Assembly (NCBI GenBank): GCA_012862575.1
Contig: BLSF01000013.1
Span: forward strand, 372,001-436,000
Source of the DNA: Parietichytrium sp. I65-24A
Taxonomy: Eukaryota; Sar; Bigyra; Thraustochytrida; Thraustochytriidae
Direction of reading: 5' to 3'
Length of the DNA: 64,000 nucleotides
The position numbers were made by a program, and so were the translations under genes. Of this stretch, positions 48,947 through 59,290 are shown one piece after another. Each line of letters opens with the position of its first letter. The stretch's first letter is position 1. Under the pieces are notes generated by a model that worked only from the letters and a program-made list of their open reading frames with translations, ran no database searches and was not told the DNA's origin.

Positions 48947-51508
48947 ATGAAAAAAGTGACCCCTGACCAGATGGTGGAGGAGGGCGAAGAGGAAGAAGAA
49001 GAGGAGGAGGAGGAAGGCGCAGAAGGCGATGCTAATGGAGAGAAAAAGGCGCCAGAAGAGAAAGGGCTCGGCCTTGATGCGGACTCCGACTCGGATGATG
49101 ATGACGAGAGTGCCGGCTCTGCGTCTAACACTGGACTCACAGAAACGCAAAACCGTCTCTTGTATATGATTAGCTTGTACACAAAGGCAGCACGGACGGA
49201 GGACGAGAAAGAGGAGTGGATCCGCAAGCAAGCGGTTCAGGTTCTCATCTATGAGGGCATCGTGTTGCAGGTGATGGACTACGACTATGCGCCGTCGAGC
49301 GAAATGATTGGGCTGAGACGAGCCTACTTCAACGTCTCACAAGAAGGAAAGAGCGACCTGGACTTTCTGCGCGAGGAGGAGCTTTTAAACGGCTTAAAGC
49401 TGAGCAGCAAAGAGTACCAGCCTGTGACGTGCTTTCAGATTAGTGAAAAGGGCAACGAAGTGTTGAAGAAACTCGGCAAGCAAGATAAAGAAGCAGTCCA
49501 TGAGCTCGTATACGCGCCTGGCACCAGAGAGCTGCTCAAAATTCAATGGGTTGAAGAGGAAGAGTCTTTCTACTTGGTGTCGCAAAGTGGGTACAAACGA
49601 AAGAGCACTGTAATGAACACTGAGGACATTTCTTATGTGAGCAGTGCATACATCCCGCAATGCCTTCGGCACGGAGGACGGCCGACCTTGAGTAATGCAC
49701 ACAGGGCGCACGAGTGCGGCCAAGGCGACTCTGCAATTCGCGATGAGCTGGACGAAGTTATCACACTCAACTCAGTCTCAGTGATTGTTAGCGAATTCAT
49801 TCCATTCGGCACAAACAACATCGTGCAGCTCAACAACAATATTGGTTCCACAGAGCGCGTACAAGGCGGCTTTTTCACGGCGAGCGTTGACAATGATACA
49901 TCGGGCACAAAACTAGAGTTGACCCCGGGACTGACATCCATTAGCATTCTTGATTATACACTTGCGGACCACGCAAATTTCGAGGCCAACATCCACTACC
50001 CAATTCAGGATGGTGTCGTACAGGTAGAAACGTTTGGCATATCATGCAATAGCGATGGCACGCTCTTTTATGGAATGCAGGTGGAGGCGGTGATGGACCG
50101 CATCAAAGATAACATCAGTTTGGATCACCTCGCTCGCTTGCTGGTGGACGTGCATATCGACAGCAGCAAGATCATAGACTCTGTAGTTTCGGACCATCAG
50201 CGCAAGCTCATGGACTTGGTCTACAACGGCTTCGCAAAGTACAGGGACAAGGTCAATCTCATAGTTGCCAACGAGATCACACCTCACCTCACAGCGGAAG
50301 AGTATATGGACCACGGCGAATACGAAAACGAACTGAAACAGGTTTTGGGAGATACCCGTGCAGCGTACGACATCAGCGAGCACGATGCCCTTATTTTCGG
50401 AGCTCACGGGCTGCTCGTTGCTGGCCCAAATTCGAGGCACCACGAGCCGCTTTTGTGTGCATATCTCCAGTTTCAGAGCACAGACTTGTTCTTGCAAAAT
50501 TTCTTTAATCGTCTTCACATGCTCTTGGACGAAATGAAGGAGCTACGCACTCGGATAGATACTGCGGATTCCGATCCAAACGCATACGAGAGATGCATGA
50601 AAGAGCATAACAAGCTCACGGAGGAGGTCATCATGTTGGAAGAGATTCTGGGATACATAAGGGAGTCTCTCAACGAGGTAGTCGTCCCGCCACAGCCACC
50701 AGAGCAAAGTGGCAGGGCGCTTTATGACCGCCTGCAAGTCGCGGACATGAAAGATCAGCTCATGAGGCGATCTGCTGACCTTGTCAAATCAGTTGGAGCG
50801 ACAAGGCGGCATCTCGAGCTGCTCTCGCATATGGTGGAGGATCTTCGCGAAAAGAAATCAATGCAGATCAGCGAGTCTACACAGTCTTACACCCGTTATC
50901 TGTGTGACCTCCAGGGCCACAACGAAAAGTCCAGCAAATCACTGGAAATCATCCAAGTCATCCTCGCTGGGACGTTAGCGTTTGATACTATTGACCGTCT
51001 GACCGGACAATGGTCCGTGGTGAACACCACATGGCTTAGCCCTTTTGTGGAAACCATGATGCGCCAGATACCAGTGTTTTGGTTCTTGCTAAACCTCATG
51101 TTCTTTGGGCTGTTCGGGCTATTGTGTAAGAAAGCCTTCAAGACTGTCACCCATAACGCGCAGGGAATGATCAGCTTGAAGCATGTTGTCAACCGAAAGC
51201 TAGACATGGCAAACCTTAACAAGTATCTTCAGCGAAAGGGCACCAATATAACTACAGAAGAGAGACTGCTCCAGAACGACAACGAGGTGGTATCCGTTTC
51301 TTGGGTGGAACCTGACAAAAAGGAGTGGGGATACTATGCTCCCCGAGTGACCATTCAGTACGACCTCAAAACTCAATTCATGCTTGCAATCGACCTTCAG
51401 TACAACCGCCGTCTTGCAAAGCGTAATCTCGCATTTAATGCCGAGGAGTTGCGCGACCGTCTTGCGGAGGACATGAAATCCGCCAAGATATTTGCAGACG
51501 ACTCGTAG
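48947..51508 (+). CDS. conserved-looking membrane protein with CorA-like topology (853 aa)
   Basis: Single exon, ATG start. Residues 8-60 are an acidic tract with Glu and Asp runs. A large soluble region (60-560) contains no motif I recognise. A long helical stretch (about 530-660) precedes two hydrophobic segments, IIQVILAGTLAFDTIDRL (about 660-680) and PVFWFLLNLMFFGLFGLLC (about 710-728), and a 125-residue C-terminal domain follows. A soluble domain, a long stalk helix and two closing TM helices recall CorA/Mrs2 magnesium channels, but the GMN signature is absent, so transport is unproven. The even composition and lack of repeats after residue 60 indicate a real, constrained gene. Confidence 0.85.
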   Translation: MKKVTPDQMVEEGEEEEEEEEEEGAEGDANGEKKAPEEKGLGLDADSDSDDDDESAGSASNTGLTETQNRLLYMISLYTKAARTEDEKEEWIRKQAVQVLIYEGIVLQVMDYDYAPSSEMIGLRRAYFNVSQEGKSDLDFLREEELLNGLKLSSKEYQPVTCFQISEKGNEVLKKLGKQDKEAVHELVYAPGTRELLKIQWVEEEESFYLVSQSGYKRKSTVMNTEDISYVSSAYIPQCLRHGGRPTLSNAHRAHECGQGDSAIRDELDEVITLNSVSVIVSEFIPFGTNNIVQLNNNIGSTERVQGGFFTASVDNDTSGTKLELTPGLTSISILDYTLADHANFEANIHYPIQDGVVQVETFGISCNSDGTLFYGMQVEAVMDRIKDNISLDHLARLLVDVHIDSSKIIDSVVSDHQRKLMDLVYNGFAKYRDKVNLIVANEITPHLTAEEYMDHGEYENELKQVLGDTRAAYDISEHDALIFGAHGLLVAGPNSRHHEPLLCAYLQFQSTDLFLQNFFNRLHMLLDEMKELRTRIDTADSDPNAYERCMKEHNKLTEEVIMLEEILGYIRESLNEVVVPPQPPEQSGRALYDRLQVADMKDQLMRRSADLVKSVGATRRHLELLSHMVEDLREKKSMQISESTQSYTRYLCDLQGHNEKSSKSLEIIQVILAGTLAFDTIDRLTGQWSVVNTTWLSPFVETMMRQIPVFWFLLNLMFFGLFGLLCKKAFKTVTHNAQGMISLKHVVNRKLDMANLNKYLQRKGTNITTEERLLQNDNEVVSVSWVEPDKKEWGYYAPRVTIQYDLKTQFMLAIDLQYNRRLAKRNLAFNAEELRDRLAEDMKSAKIFADDS

Positions 51509-52260
51509 AACCTTCTCAACCGAAAACAAATCTCTCGTAACATATGTCATTTCATCACCGCCCCCCTTTATTTACTGCGAGACTGCCATTCCCCTTTGCA
51601 ATGGAGCAGAAGCATAGGCATCGCACGAAGGAACCGATGTTTGTCTATTCTTTGTCTGTCTGTTGTTTGCTTGATTGGTTGGTTGAGTGTTGTGTGTTGT
51701 TTGTTTGTTTGTTTGTGTATGTGTTGTGTGTTTGCTTGTTTGTTGTTCGTTTGTTTGTTTGTTTGTCTGCTTTTTGTTTGTTTGTTTTGGTGAATGAATG
51801 CGAGGAGTAAAAACATCGCAATTCGGCTAATTCGGCTCGCAATTTCCTTTTTCAACTACTTGGCTGAGAGACGGAGAGCCCTACTAGCCCAGCAAAGCAC
51901 TTTCACCAGAGTCCCGAGACGGTCCTCGAGTACAGCGACAAACGCCGCGCGAGGACGCCTGATCCCAGCTGACCCTGGCGGCGCGCCCAGCGAAACAACC
52001 GCGCCGCACGAAGAAGGAGCGCACGCAGACGCGAAACCGCAGCAGGACAAGTCGGAGGAACCAAGGAAACCAAGGAGTCCAAGGCACACGCAGCAAGACA
52101 CGCAACCACCCTCACAAAGCTCCGCAAAGGTGAACGAACGCTCGCTCCGAGCGTCTTGGGTCCGCGTTAGCAGCGCAGTGAGCACGCGGCTGTGGGGTCG
52201 AGGGTCGAGGAAGTTGCGGTGAGCGTGGTCGACCAAAGCAACAAGCAACACTTGGTGCAA
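51509..52260. other. spacer with TTTG repeat and possible 5' exon of E2 gene
   Basis: The first part is the 3' flank of the CorA-like gene with the TTTG-rich stretch. From 51794 to 52222 there is an ATG-initiated open frame (142 codons, Pro/Arg/Ser-rich). It could be an upstream exon of the E2 gene joined through a GTGAAC or GTGAGC donor near 52130 or 52220, but no splice is convincing, so it is not called. Confidence 0.4.
51650..51790 (+). repeat. TTTG-rich low-complexity tract
   Basis: About 140 bp almost without A or C on the + strand, made of TTTG, TGTG and TTTGT units. It lies 140 bp after the stop codon of the CorA-like gene, so it would be a G/U-rich 3' flank. Confidence 0.9.
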
Positions 52261-54662
52261 ATGGAGCGGATTCTCAGCTGCCCCGGCGAAGGGGTGGAGG
52301 ATCGCGTGACTCGCGCGCAGTTCGAGCGCAGCGGCGCCGTCCTCGCGCATCACGTCGCGCAGGGCGGCGTGCGTGGGCCGCATGGTGCGCGCAAGTCAAC
52401 GGCGGCCGAGCAGAGCGCGTGTGCCAAGGTGCTGGTGAAGCAGCTTGCGCTGCTGAACGTGTACGCGCACGCCGAATCGCGCCCGGTGAAACACGGAAAG
52501 GGGCGCGGCAAGGCGGGCAAGCAGCCGCAGAGGAAGAAAGGAGGCTGGGTGCGCGGTGTGGGTTACGGCGGTAACAACGGTGGGATAGCGCAGATGGCGA
52601 AAGCCACGGCAAAGGCCCACGAGAAGGAGAAGAGCAATGACCGAGCGGTGGAGAAGGCTGTGGACCCGCTCGTGCAGGAGCTGAGGGCGGCGCTCAAGGT
52701 ACTGGAAGGCTCTTGGATGGTGTATGGTCTGGGCGCTTTGCTGGACATGTCATTGGTGGAGTTCAAGGAGCAAAGGGAGGCGGTCAAGAATCATAGGGGG
52801 GAAAATAAGCGCGCGCCACCAGCTCGAGCGACGCAGAAGAACAAGAGGGCTAAGACGGCGAAGGGCACCTCGCCTGCCTCGCAGCAGCAGTATCAGAGCA
52901 CCAGCACCACCAAAACCACGCTTTGTCGCGGTCATCACAAGACACTGCCGCATCCGCCACGCGGGATTCGAAAGACAGCGGGAGCGTGTCAATCGTCAAC
53001 ATGCTTCGAGGCTACTGGAAAAACGACAGTATAATGGATGTCGCTGAGCGCTGTTCGCTCTATACGGCCCTGCTCGCGCTCGTTGAGTTTTGCGTGCTCG
53101 AAGCTCCGGTGTACTCTGGGTTGCCGGGAATCTTGTTTCTGGAGGCAGCAGACGCCAGTCAACAGACAACTAATGACGAAGACGACAATGATGAGGACGA
53201 CGACAATGACGATGGCGAAGTTGTGGTACTTGGCAAGATCACTAACAGCTTGCTGAACAAGCAGGTGAAATACCATTTATTTGCTTCGATGAGTGAACTA
53301 AATAAACAAGGCAAGGCGTTCTTGCAGAGCGCGACTGCTCTCTCCTCCACTGACGAGTCGATGAGCGCGCTGTTCCTGCGACTGGAGCAGTTTCTCCACC
53401 GTGCGACTGAGAAGCTCGGTACAAGTGTGTACTATAAATTAGACCTGCAGAGCGCTGGCCCAGTGAAGAAATCGCAAAGGCGAGATCTCTTGAGGCTCGC
53501 GCAGAGCGATGGTGTCGACAAGGCCAAACTTGAAAAGGCGTACGTAGAGGCACTCAAAGATCTGCAATTCAGAAGTGTTGCTCTTCTCGAGCTCTCCGCC
53601 GTAGGAGCTAATGGGGTGCATTTTCAATTCCACCGAGAAGCTATCTCAATCAACACCGTGCAAAAGCAGAGGATGTTTCGGATCAGCAAGGAAATGAGCA
53701 CAATGTCCACCAGCTTGCCCCTCAGTTGGGCCAGCGGTATCTTCGTGCGTGCGGATGAAGTTCGCCCTGATGTGCTTTGCTGCCTGATACTTGGACCTGA
53801 GGGAACCCCTTACCAAAACGGGGCCTTTCTCTTCGATATTTTATTGCCGAGCCAGTATCCGCAGGTGCCTCCAAAAGTCATCCTAAAGACTACTGGCCAT
53901 GGCACCGTGCGATTCAACCCAAACTTGTATCAGTGCGGGAAGGTCTGCCTATCTTTGCTCGGCACTTGGTCTGGCCCGGGCTGGAACCCTGCTACCTCCA
54001 CCCTTTTACAGGTTTTAGTGTCCATCCAATCCCTCATCCTTGTGCCAGACCCATACTTTAATGAGCCAGGATATGAATCGTCGATGGGAACGCCAAACGG
54101 AAACGCTAATTCGGAGGATTACAACCGCGGAATTCGGATGGGTACTCTTCAATTTGCAATCCACGACATGATTGTGCGACCTCCATACCTGTTCAAAGAC
54201 GTCCTCAAATTGCATTTCAGCTTGAAGCAGAAAGAAATCCTCGAGCAGTGTGCGGAGTGGAGCGCAAAAGAGTTAATTGCTCAAAGACACTACGACTACG
54301 CGCAATACAATTATGGCAGGGAAGCTCAACCGCAAACCCCGGCCAATGTTATGAGCGACCAAATCAGAGTGGCCCTCCTTGCCTTCAACGGAGAGTCGCC
54401 TGCTCCCTTGCACACCGAAGCCGCCATTCAGCTGAGCGACGACGACGACGACCAGGACGACCAGGACGAAGCGCTCTTGGCAGAGGCAGCTACAAGCCTA
54501 GCAGCGCCTGCGCTCATAGACCTTGAGGAGGACGGCGTCGAGGTTTTGGACGAGTCACAGGACGCCGAGGAGTTCTTGCTCCCAGAGCATCTAGAACATC
54601 CAGAGCATCCACAGCTCCTAGCCCTGCCAAGCGCCTCCGAATCTGTCGTCGACCTCACTTAG
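52261..54662 (+). CDS. BIRC6/UBE2O-class ubiquitin-conjugating enzyme
   Basis: Modelled as two exons, 52261-52889 and 52979-54662 (770 aa), joined by an 89-nt intron (GTATCA ... GACAG) that reconciles two frames; the donor is weak. The join is supported because both sides align with the C-terminal part of human BIRC6: a GVGYG-type glycine motif upstream, then LRGYWKNDSIMDVAERCSLYTALL (compare BIRC6 YLRNDSVLDMARHVPLYRALL). The UBC domain (about 53690-54260) carries GPEGTPYQNGAFLFDI, QYPQVPPKV, FNPNLY, the active Cys in GKVCLSLL, and PYFNEPGYE. The C-terminus is acidic and Pro-rich. No BIR domain is present. The 5' end is uncertain. BIRC6 acts as an E2/E3 hybrid in apoptosis and autophagy control; here that role is only inferred. 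Confidence 0.85.
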
Positions 54663-54840
54663 CCCACTGCACCATACTCGTCCCGCTTCTCTTTGACCCG
54701 TCTGCAGCTCAGCTACTGGCTCAGCTACTGAAGCCCCGCCTCACGTGCTTCGTCGGACCGGGCGTTAGCTTTGGCAGGAGGGGTACGCGGGAAGTGGTGG
54801 TTGGTGTACGCGCTGCGGCTGCGCGGACACTCTGCGCGAG

Positions 54841-56487
54841 ATGGAGGAGGTCCCCGAGGCGCTGTTGCGCGAGATCAAGGAGGCCGACGCGGAAGAGTGG
54901 CGGCGCCGGCGCCGGCAGCGCATCCAGCAACACAAGAAGAAACCCTCTCGCGAGGACCGCGAGGACAGCGAGGCGGGCAAGCCTCCGTCCAGGAGTCAAG
55001 GGCCGAAAAGTGGGACTTCCACAGGGATTGGCGCCGGGAGAGCCCTGCCGGAAGCGAGCGGGTACAGGGACAGAGCCGCGGAAAGGCGCAACAAGGCGGA
55101 GGAGCAGGCCGGAGAGTACGCGGCCCTCGTTGGCGGTGGGGATGCGCTGCTCCAGGCCGCAGGCTCGGCTCGAGGCGGGCTGGACTTGGAGCTACTGGCG
55201 AAAAGACGGAAGGAAATTGAAGAGGCGACAACGGGAGAAGGCCTGGACCCCCTGCTACAGGCTTACAAAAAGTACCCGCTCATGGGGGCAGGTGCAAAAC
55301 TTCCAGAGGAGTCTGCGGGCAGACCACGAGTCGCCGTGGAGGAGAAAATCGCACAGATCTTGTATGTTTACGATGCAAAGCATGAGCAGCCTCGCATAAC
55401 CCGCAGGAAACGACAAAGATCGCTGGAGTCCGATGGCGTGGTTTTCCAGGCGCCATCGCAACGCCTTTTAGACATCCTGAGCAAAGTGCCCGAGGTTTCC
55501 AAAGTCGAGACCAGACCCGAACCTCTTCCCGTGGAGCTCAGCAGCGACGAAGACGACGAGTACGTCTTTGACCTTGATAGCGTTCTTGCTAAGAAGAAGG
55601 CCGCTTTAGAGTTACAACCAGAAAATTCTTCCAAACCACAAAACGCCACAATTTCTCAAGGCTCCCAGCCAGAGCTGGCCTTCGACGACGAGAACGCAAG
55701 AATGCGTCCAAAGGACGTCGAGAATACCTCCGCCTTTGACCCCGCAAGTATTCCGGGGCCTGGGAGAGTAGTTCCAAGCGCGGAAGTTGATAGATCAGAC
55801 GTTGAAGCCGATGACATAGACGGTGCAGGTCCTAATTTGCCTCCACCTGGTCTGAGCTACAATGCGTATCCCGAAGCAGAGGACGATGCCGACGCTGCTG
55901 GTCCCAGTATGCCACCATCTGGTGAGGACTACGATGCATACCCTGAAGCAGATGATGCAGACTATGCTGGTCCAAGTATGCCACCATCTGGCGAGAACTA
56001 CGATGCATATCCTGAAGTAGATGACAATGGCGACGCTACCGGTCCCAGTATGCCACCATCTGGTGAGGACTACGATGCATACCCCGAGGCAGATGAGGTT
56101 GGCTATACTGGCCCAACAATGCCGCCATCTGGCGAGAACTACGATGCATATCCTGAAGTAGATGACGATGGCGGCGCTGTAGGTCCCAGTATGCCACCCT
56201 CGGGTGAGGACTACGATGCATACCCTGAGGCAGATGGCGTAGATGGCGTAGAAGGTGCAGGCGCTTCTATGCCTCCACCTGGTCATGCGAATTCTAAAGT
56301 TGGCGATGGCACCGTTCCTGCCTCCCACAGCAAAATGGAGCTCTCAAATTCAGGGCACAAGGCTGCAAGTATGAGCGATCAGCGCCTTGCAGTGGCCAAG
56401 AGCGTTACTGGAGGCCCAATTAAGAAACCAGCGTCTAGTCTTGTACCTGGGTACGAGGCATACAGCGACTCATCAGACGAGGATTGA
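54841..56487 (+). CDS. RED/IK splicing factor homologue with tandem repeats
   Basis: 548 aa, single exon, ATG start. RED (IK) is a spliceosomal B-complex component. The family region covers about 60-240: GYRDRAAERRNKAEE (human YRDRAKERRD), then GLDLELLAKRRKEI (human GLDFALLQKVRAEI), VEEKIAQILYVYD, and DEYVFDLDSVL. The N-terminus is Arg/Lys-rich. Residues 330-480 are an acidic 23-25-residue repeat (GPSMPPSGEDYDAYPEAD type) in seven copies, replacing the RED/RE dipeptide repeats of animals. The end, PGYEAYSDSSDED, resembles a further partial unit. The gene is convergent with the acidic-tailed gene, 215 bp apart. Confidence 0.88.
   Translation: MEEVPEALLREIKEADAEEWRRRRRQRIQQHKKKPSREDREDSEAGKPPSRSQGPKSGTSTGIGAGRALPEASGYRDRAAERRNKAEEQAGEYAALVGGGDALLQAAGSARGGLDLELLAKRRKEIEEATTGEGLDPLLQAYKKYPLMGAGAKLPEESAGRPRVAVEEKIAQILYVYDAKHEQPRITRRKRQRSLESDGVVFQAPSQRLLDILSKVPEVSKVETRPEPLPVELSSDEDDEYVFDLDSVLAKKKAALELQPENSSKPQNATISQGSQPELAFDDENARMRPKDVENTSAFDPASIPGPGRVVPSAEVDRSDVEADDIDGAGPNLPPPGLSYNAYPEAEDDADAAGPSMPPSGEDYDAYPEADDADYAGPSMPPSGENYDAYPEVDDNGDATGPSMPPSGEDYDAYPEADEVGYTGPTMPPSGENYDAYPEVDDDGGAVGPSMPPSGEDYDAYPEADGVDGVEGAGASMPPPGHANSKVGDGTVPASHSKMELSNSGHKAASMSDQRLAVAKSVTGGPIKKPASSLVPGYEAYSDSSDED
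55825..56286 (+). repeat. coding minisatellite in RED gene, seven units of about 69 bp
   Basis: Units begin near 55828, 55900, 55969, 56041, 56110, 56185 and 56262. The central five alternate strictly between an EDYDAYPEAD type and an ENYDAYPEVD type, so the ancestral step was a two-unit duplication. All unit lengths are multiples of three. Confidence 0.9.
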
Positions 56488-56702
56488 CATTGTAAAAATC
56501 AAATGAACGTTGTTCCTGAAACTTCTCGTAGTCTTTTCTTCTCAATCAAGTACACGAGGCCAAAGAAAATTTTAAAGAATAGACCAGTGTGTTGTGTCTC
56601 ATAACCAAATAGCCGGAGCGCAGACTAAAAGCAAACAATATATCGTTGATCAAGATAGTGAAAATTAATCTTTACAAAATTTGAAACAAGAGGAAGAAGC
56701 TT

Positions 56703-57539
56703 TTATTTCTTGGCCTTCTTCGCAGCACGGGTGCCACGGGCAGCAGTAGCACGAGTTTTGCGTTTGGGGCTCACTTCCTCCGCATCTGACACGGCAGCTT
56801 CTTCTTCCCCCTCCTCATCTTCATCTTCATCAACCTTCCCGTCAAAGTCGGAGTCGTTCTCATCGTCATTTCCACTATCCTCTTCGTCGTCATCTTCCTC
56901 CTCTTCCTCTTCTTCTTCTTCGCCTTCCTCCTCTTCTTCGCCTTCATTCTCTTCGGCATCCATGGTCTTGTCCTCATCACCGGAGTCTTGAGGCTCGTCT
57001 TTTTTCTCCAGAAATGCCTTGTGAGCCTTCTCCTGGTCCTTGATGAGCTCCTCGAACTCCGAGAGGGTCAGCGGAAGAGGCTCAGATTCTTCGCTCATCT
57101 TAATCATGAGCAGCTTGCCGATCACTGGCTCATCCAGCTCGTGCATCGGGAAAGGCAGTTTGAAGTCGTTCACTTTGCCGTCCTCGAGCTCTTCCGCCTT
57201 CATTACTACAACGCCTTGGCTATCGAACTGTCCAACAAATGTTGCTCTGCCTCCTAGGACTGTAAATATCAAGCAGATAAATTTGAGAAACAACTAATCA
57301 GCACATTCGACCATCCAGGCAGCTCTGCACCTCACCACGACTGCCGCTGCAAAGAGCACCAAAGTCTGAACCAACAACCTCTACTCTAGCAACTCACACT
57401 TGGTAATCTCATCCTTCTTTGGCGTCATATCCATTGTCAGCTCCTCCAGCTCCGCTTTCCCAGGGTGCGCGACCAGCGTTGTCACCACCGGGCCCTCCTT
57501 GCTCATCAGCGACACCAGCGACTGGAACATGTTCGCCAT
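56703..57539 (-). CDS. small conserved-looking protein with long acidic tail (232 aa)
   Basis: Two exons, 57539-57398 and 57259-56703; the 138-nt intron runs GTGAGT to TTTACAG and joins phase 1 to phase 1. The protein begins MANMFQSLVSLMSKEGPVV; the join gives ITKFLGGRATFVGQFDSQGVVVMK, then KLPFPMHELDEPVIGKLLMIKM, PLTLSEFEELIKDQE, an acidic run of more than 60 mostly Glu/Asp residues, and a basic end (RKTRATAARGTRAAKKAKK). I have the impression of a small family shared by algae, protists and large DNA viruses for the LGG-ATF-GQ region, but cannot verify it. The acid-then-base tail suggests a nuclear, histone-binding or nucleolar role. Confidence 0.8.
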
Positions 57540-58230
57540 CCTTCCTTTACCTCTTCAACTTTTCACCTTTTCCCAATTTCTCGACGTTGCCAAAGCTGTT
57601 TCGACGATGTACACACAAGCTGTTCGCGGTAGCTCTTTCGCTCTTTCGCTCTTTCGCTCTGGTCACTCGCGTTTAGGGTCTGTTGTGTCTGTTGCACTGC
57701 TCGACGATTTTCAAAAACATTCAAAAAAGATCCTGCTTCTTTCGTGTTAAGTCTGCGAATCTGCTCGAGTGCTAACCGAGGGAAGTTCTCCGAACTTTGA
57801 GTATTTTTTCAAACTTTGAAAAATACGACCCCACATCGCACAAATAAGGTTTATATTTTTCGAAATGTGGGCTACTCACCGTCCGAGTCACGGTAAAGCC
57901 AGTATATGCCTCTTGCTAATTGTTGGACTATTGACGAGTACCCATAGACTCTCATCTACACAAGCCATACCGGTATTAGGGCTCATCTACTAAATTCATC
58001 AGAAGGGTTCCTTTGTTCATCGTCTTTCACAAATGAACAAAGAATCGCAACGAAGAACCCACAAAGGATCCAGAACCAAGCCGGCGGACACCAAGAACCG
58101 AAGCAAGAGTCAACACACAACACACAACACACACTGTGCACTCAGTGCACACACATAGAGTGTCAGCGAAACGAAACGATAGCGAGCAGCGGCAACGCCT
58201 GCGTGGTCAAGTTGGAACGAGTGAGTGGAG

Positions 58231-58261
<31 letters not shown>

Positions 58262-58387
58262 CAGACAGAGAGAGAGAGAGAGAGAGGGAAGGCAGTGGCG
58301 GAGAGACTACGGCTTGCAAGGAGAGAGGTGTCGAGGTGTCTCAGCCGGAGGCAGATATAGGGAGAACGTGGAAGTGGGGATGCGAAA
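57540..58387. other. spacer and first part of duplicated segment
   Basis: Contains the promoter of the acidic-tailed gene with CTCTTTCG repeats (57630-57660), then from 57942 the duplicated segment with ACACAACAC repeats (58112-58128) and GATA/GA microsatellites (58230-58287). No separate gene was seen. Confidence 0.6.
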
Positions 58388-58838
58388 ATGCGAAAATACG
58401 AGGAGAAGGAGACATGTGGTGTCCAGTCCAAGTTCTTGTGTGTGGCAGTGTCGTACGAAGGACTTGTGGGAATCGGAGGATTTGATGCGTTGGATGGAGA
58501 AGAGGCCGTGTGGTGAGTTGGTCGCCCGCCAGCTGCATGAGCATGTTGCCCAACGCGATTCCTAATGAGAGGTTTTGGTCTCACAAACAGGTTTAGGGGG
58601 ACGCACGACGCGTCAGGAAGAAGTGTAGCGAGGAGTCTTGCCCTGGCACTAAAGGGAAACCAAACACTTCGCCGCGTCGGGTAGGTCACGAACATGTGGA
58701 GCGTTTACTGGGGAATTGAACTGGTTCGCTCCACTACTTTCTAAGCTTCTCGATTTATGATGCTGACGTTTCTATGTATTTTTGAAAAAGTATCTTCTGG
58801 TGCGGTATTGACACTCAAGGAGCATTGGCGATCGGTCT
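58388..58838 (+). CDS. partial LRR gene, first copy, cut by gap
   Basis: Same exon layout as the complete gene downstream: exon 1 58388-58512, exon 2 58591-58680, exon 3 58791 to the gap. Lengths (125, 90 nt) and phases are identical. Encoded differences in exons 1-3 are few, for example Thr for Ile in the EKE-I-CGV segment and Thr for Ala in the GIDAQ segment. It ends because of the unknown base at 58839, not a stop codon. Either a second gene copy whose rest is missing or a redundant allele left by assembly. Confidence 0.6.
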
Positions 58839-58839
58839 N
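58839..58839. other. unknown base (N), likely scaffold gap
   Basis: The only ambiguous base in the window, placed exactly where copy 1 of the duplication breaks off inside an LRR exon. Confidence 0.95.
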
Positions 58840-59129
58840 AAGAGGTAACCGTCACGGTAAACATACCATAGACTCTCATTACACAAGCCATACCGGTATT
58901 AGGGCTCATCTACTAAATTCATCAGAAGGGTTCCTTTGTTCATCGTCTTTCAAAGAATCGCAACGAAGAACCCACAAAGGACCCAGAACCAAGCCGGCGG
59001 ACACCAAGAACCGAAGCAAGAGTCAACACACACTGTGCACTCAGTGCACACACATAGAGTGTCAGCGAAACGAAACGATAGCGAGCAGCGGCAACGCCTG
59101 CGTGGTCAAGTTGGAACGAGTGAGTGGAG

Positions 59130-59160
<31 letters not shown>

Positions 59161-59290
59161 CAGACAGAGAGAGAGAGAGAGAGAGAGAGGGAAGGCAGTG
59201 GCGGAGAGACTACGGCTTGCAAGGAGAGAGGTGTCGAGGTGTCCCAGCCAGAGGCAGATATAGGGAGAACGTGGAAGTGGGGATGCGAAA

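Noticed and set aside
58207-58695. 162-codon - strand frame in the duplicated segment
   Set aside because: Reads GATA/GA microsatellite backwards as Ser-Ile-Tyr-Leu repeats and is antisense to LRR exons 1-2.
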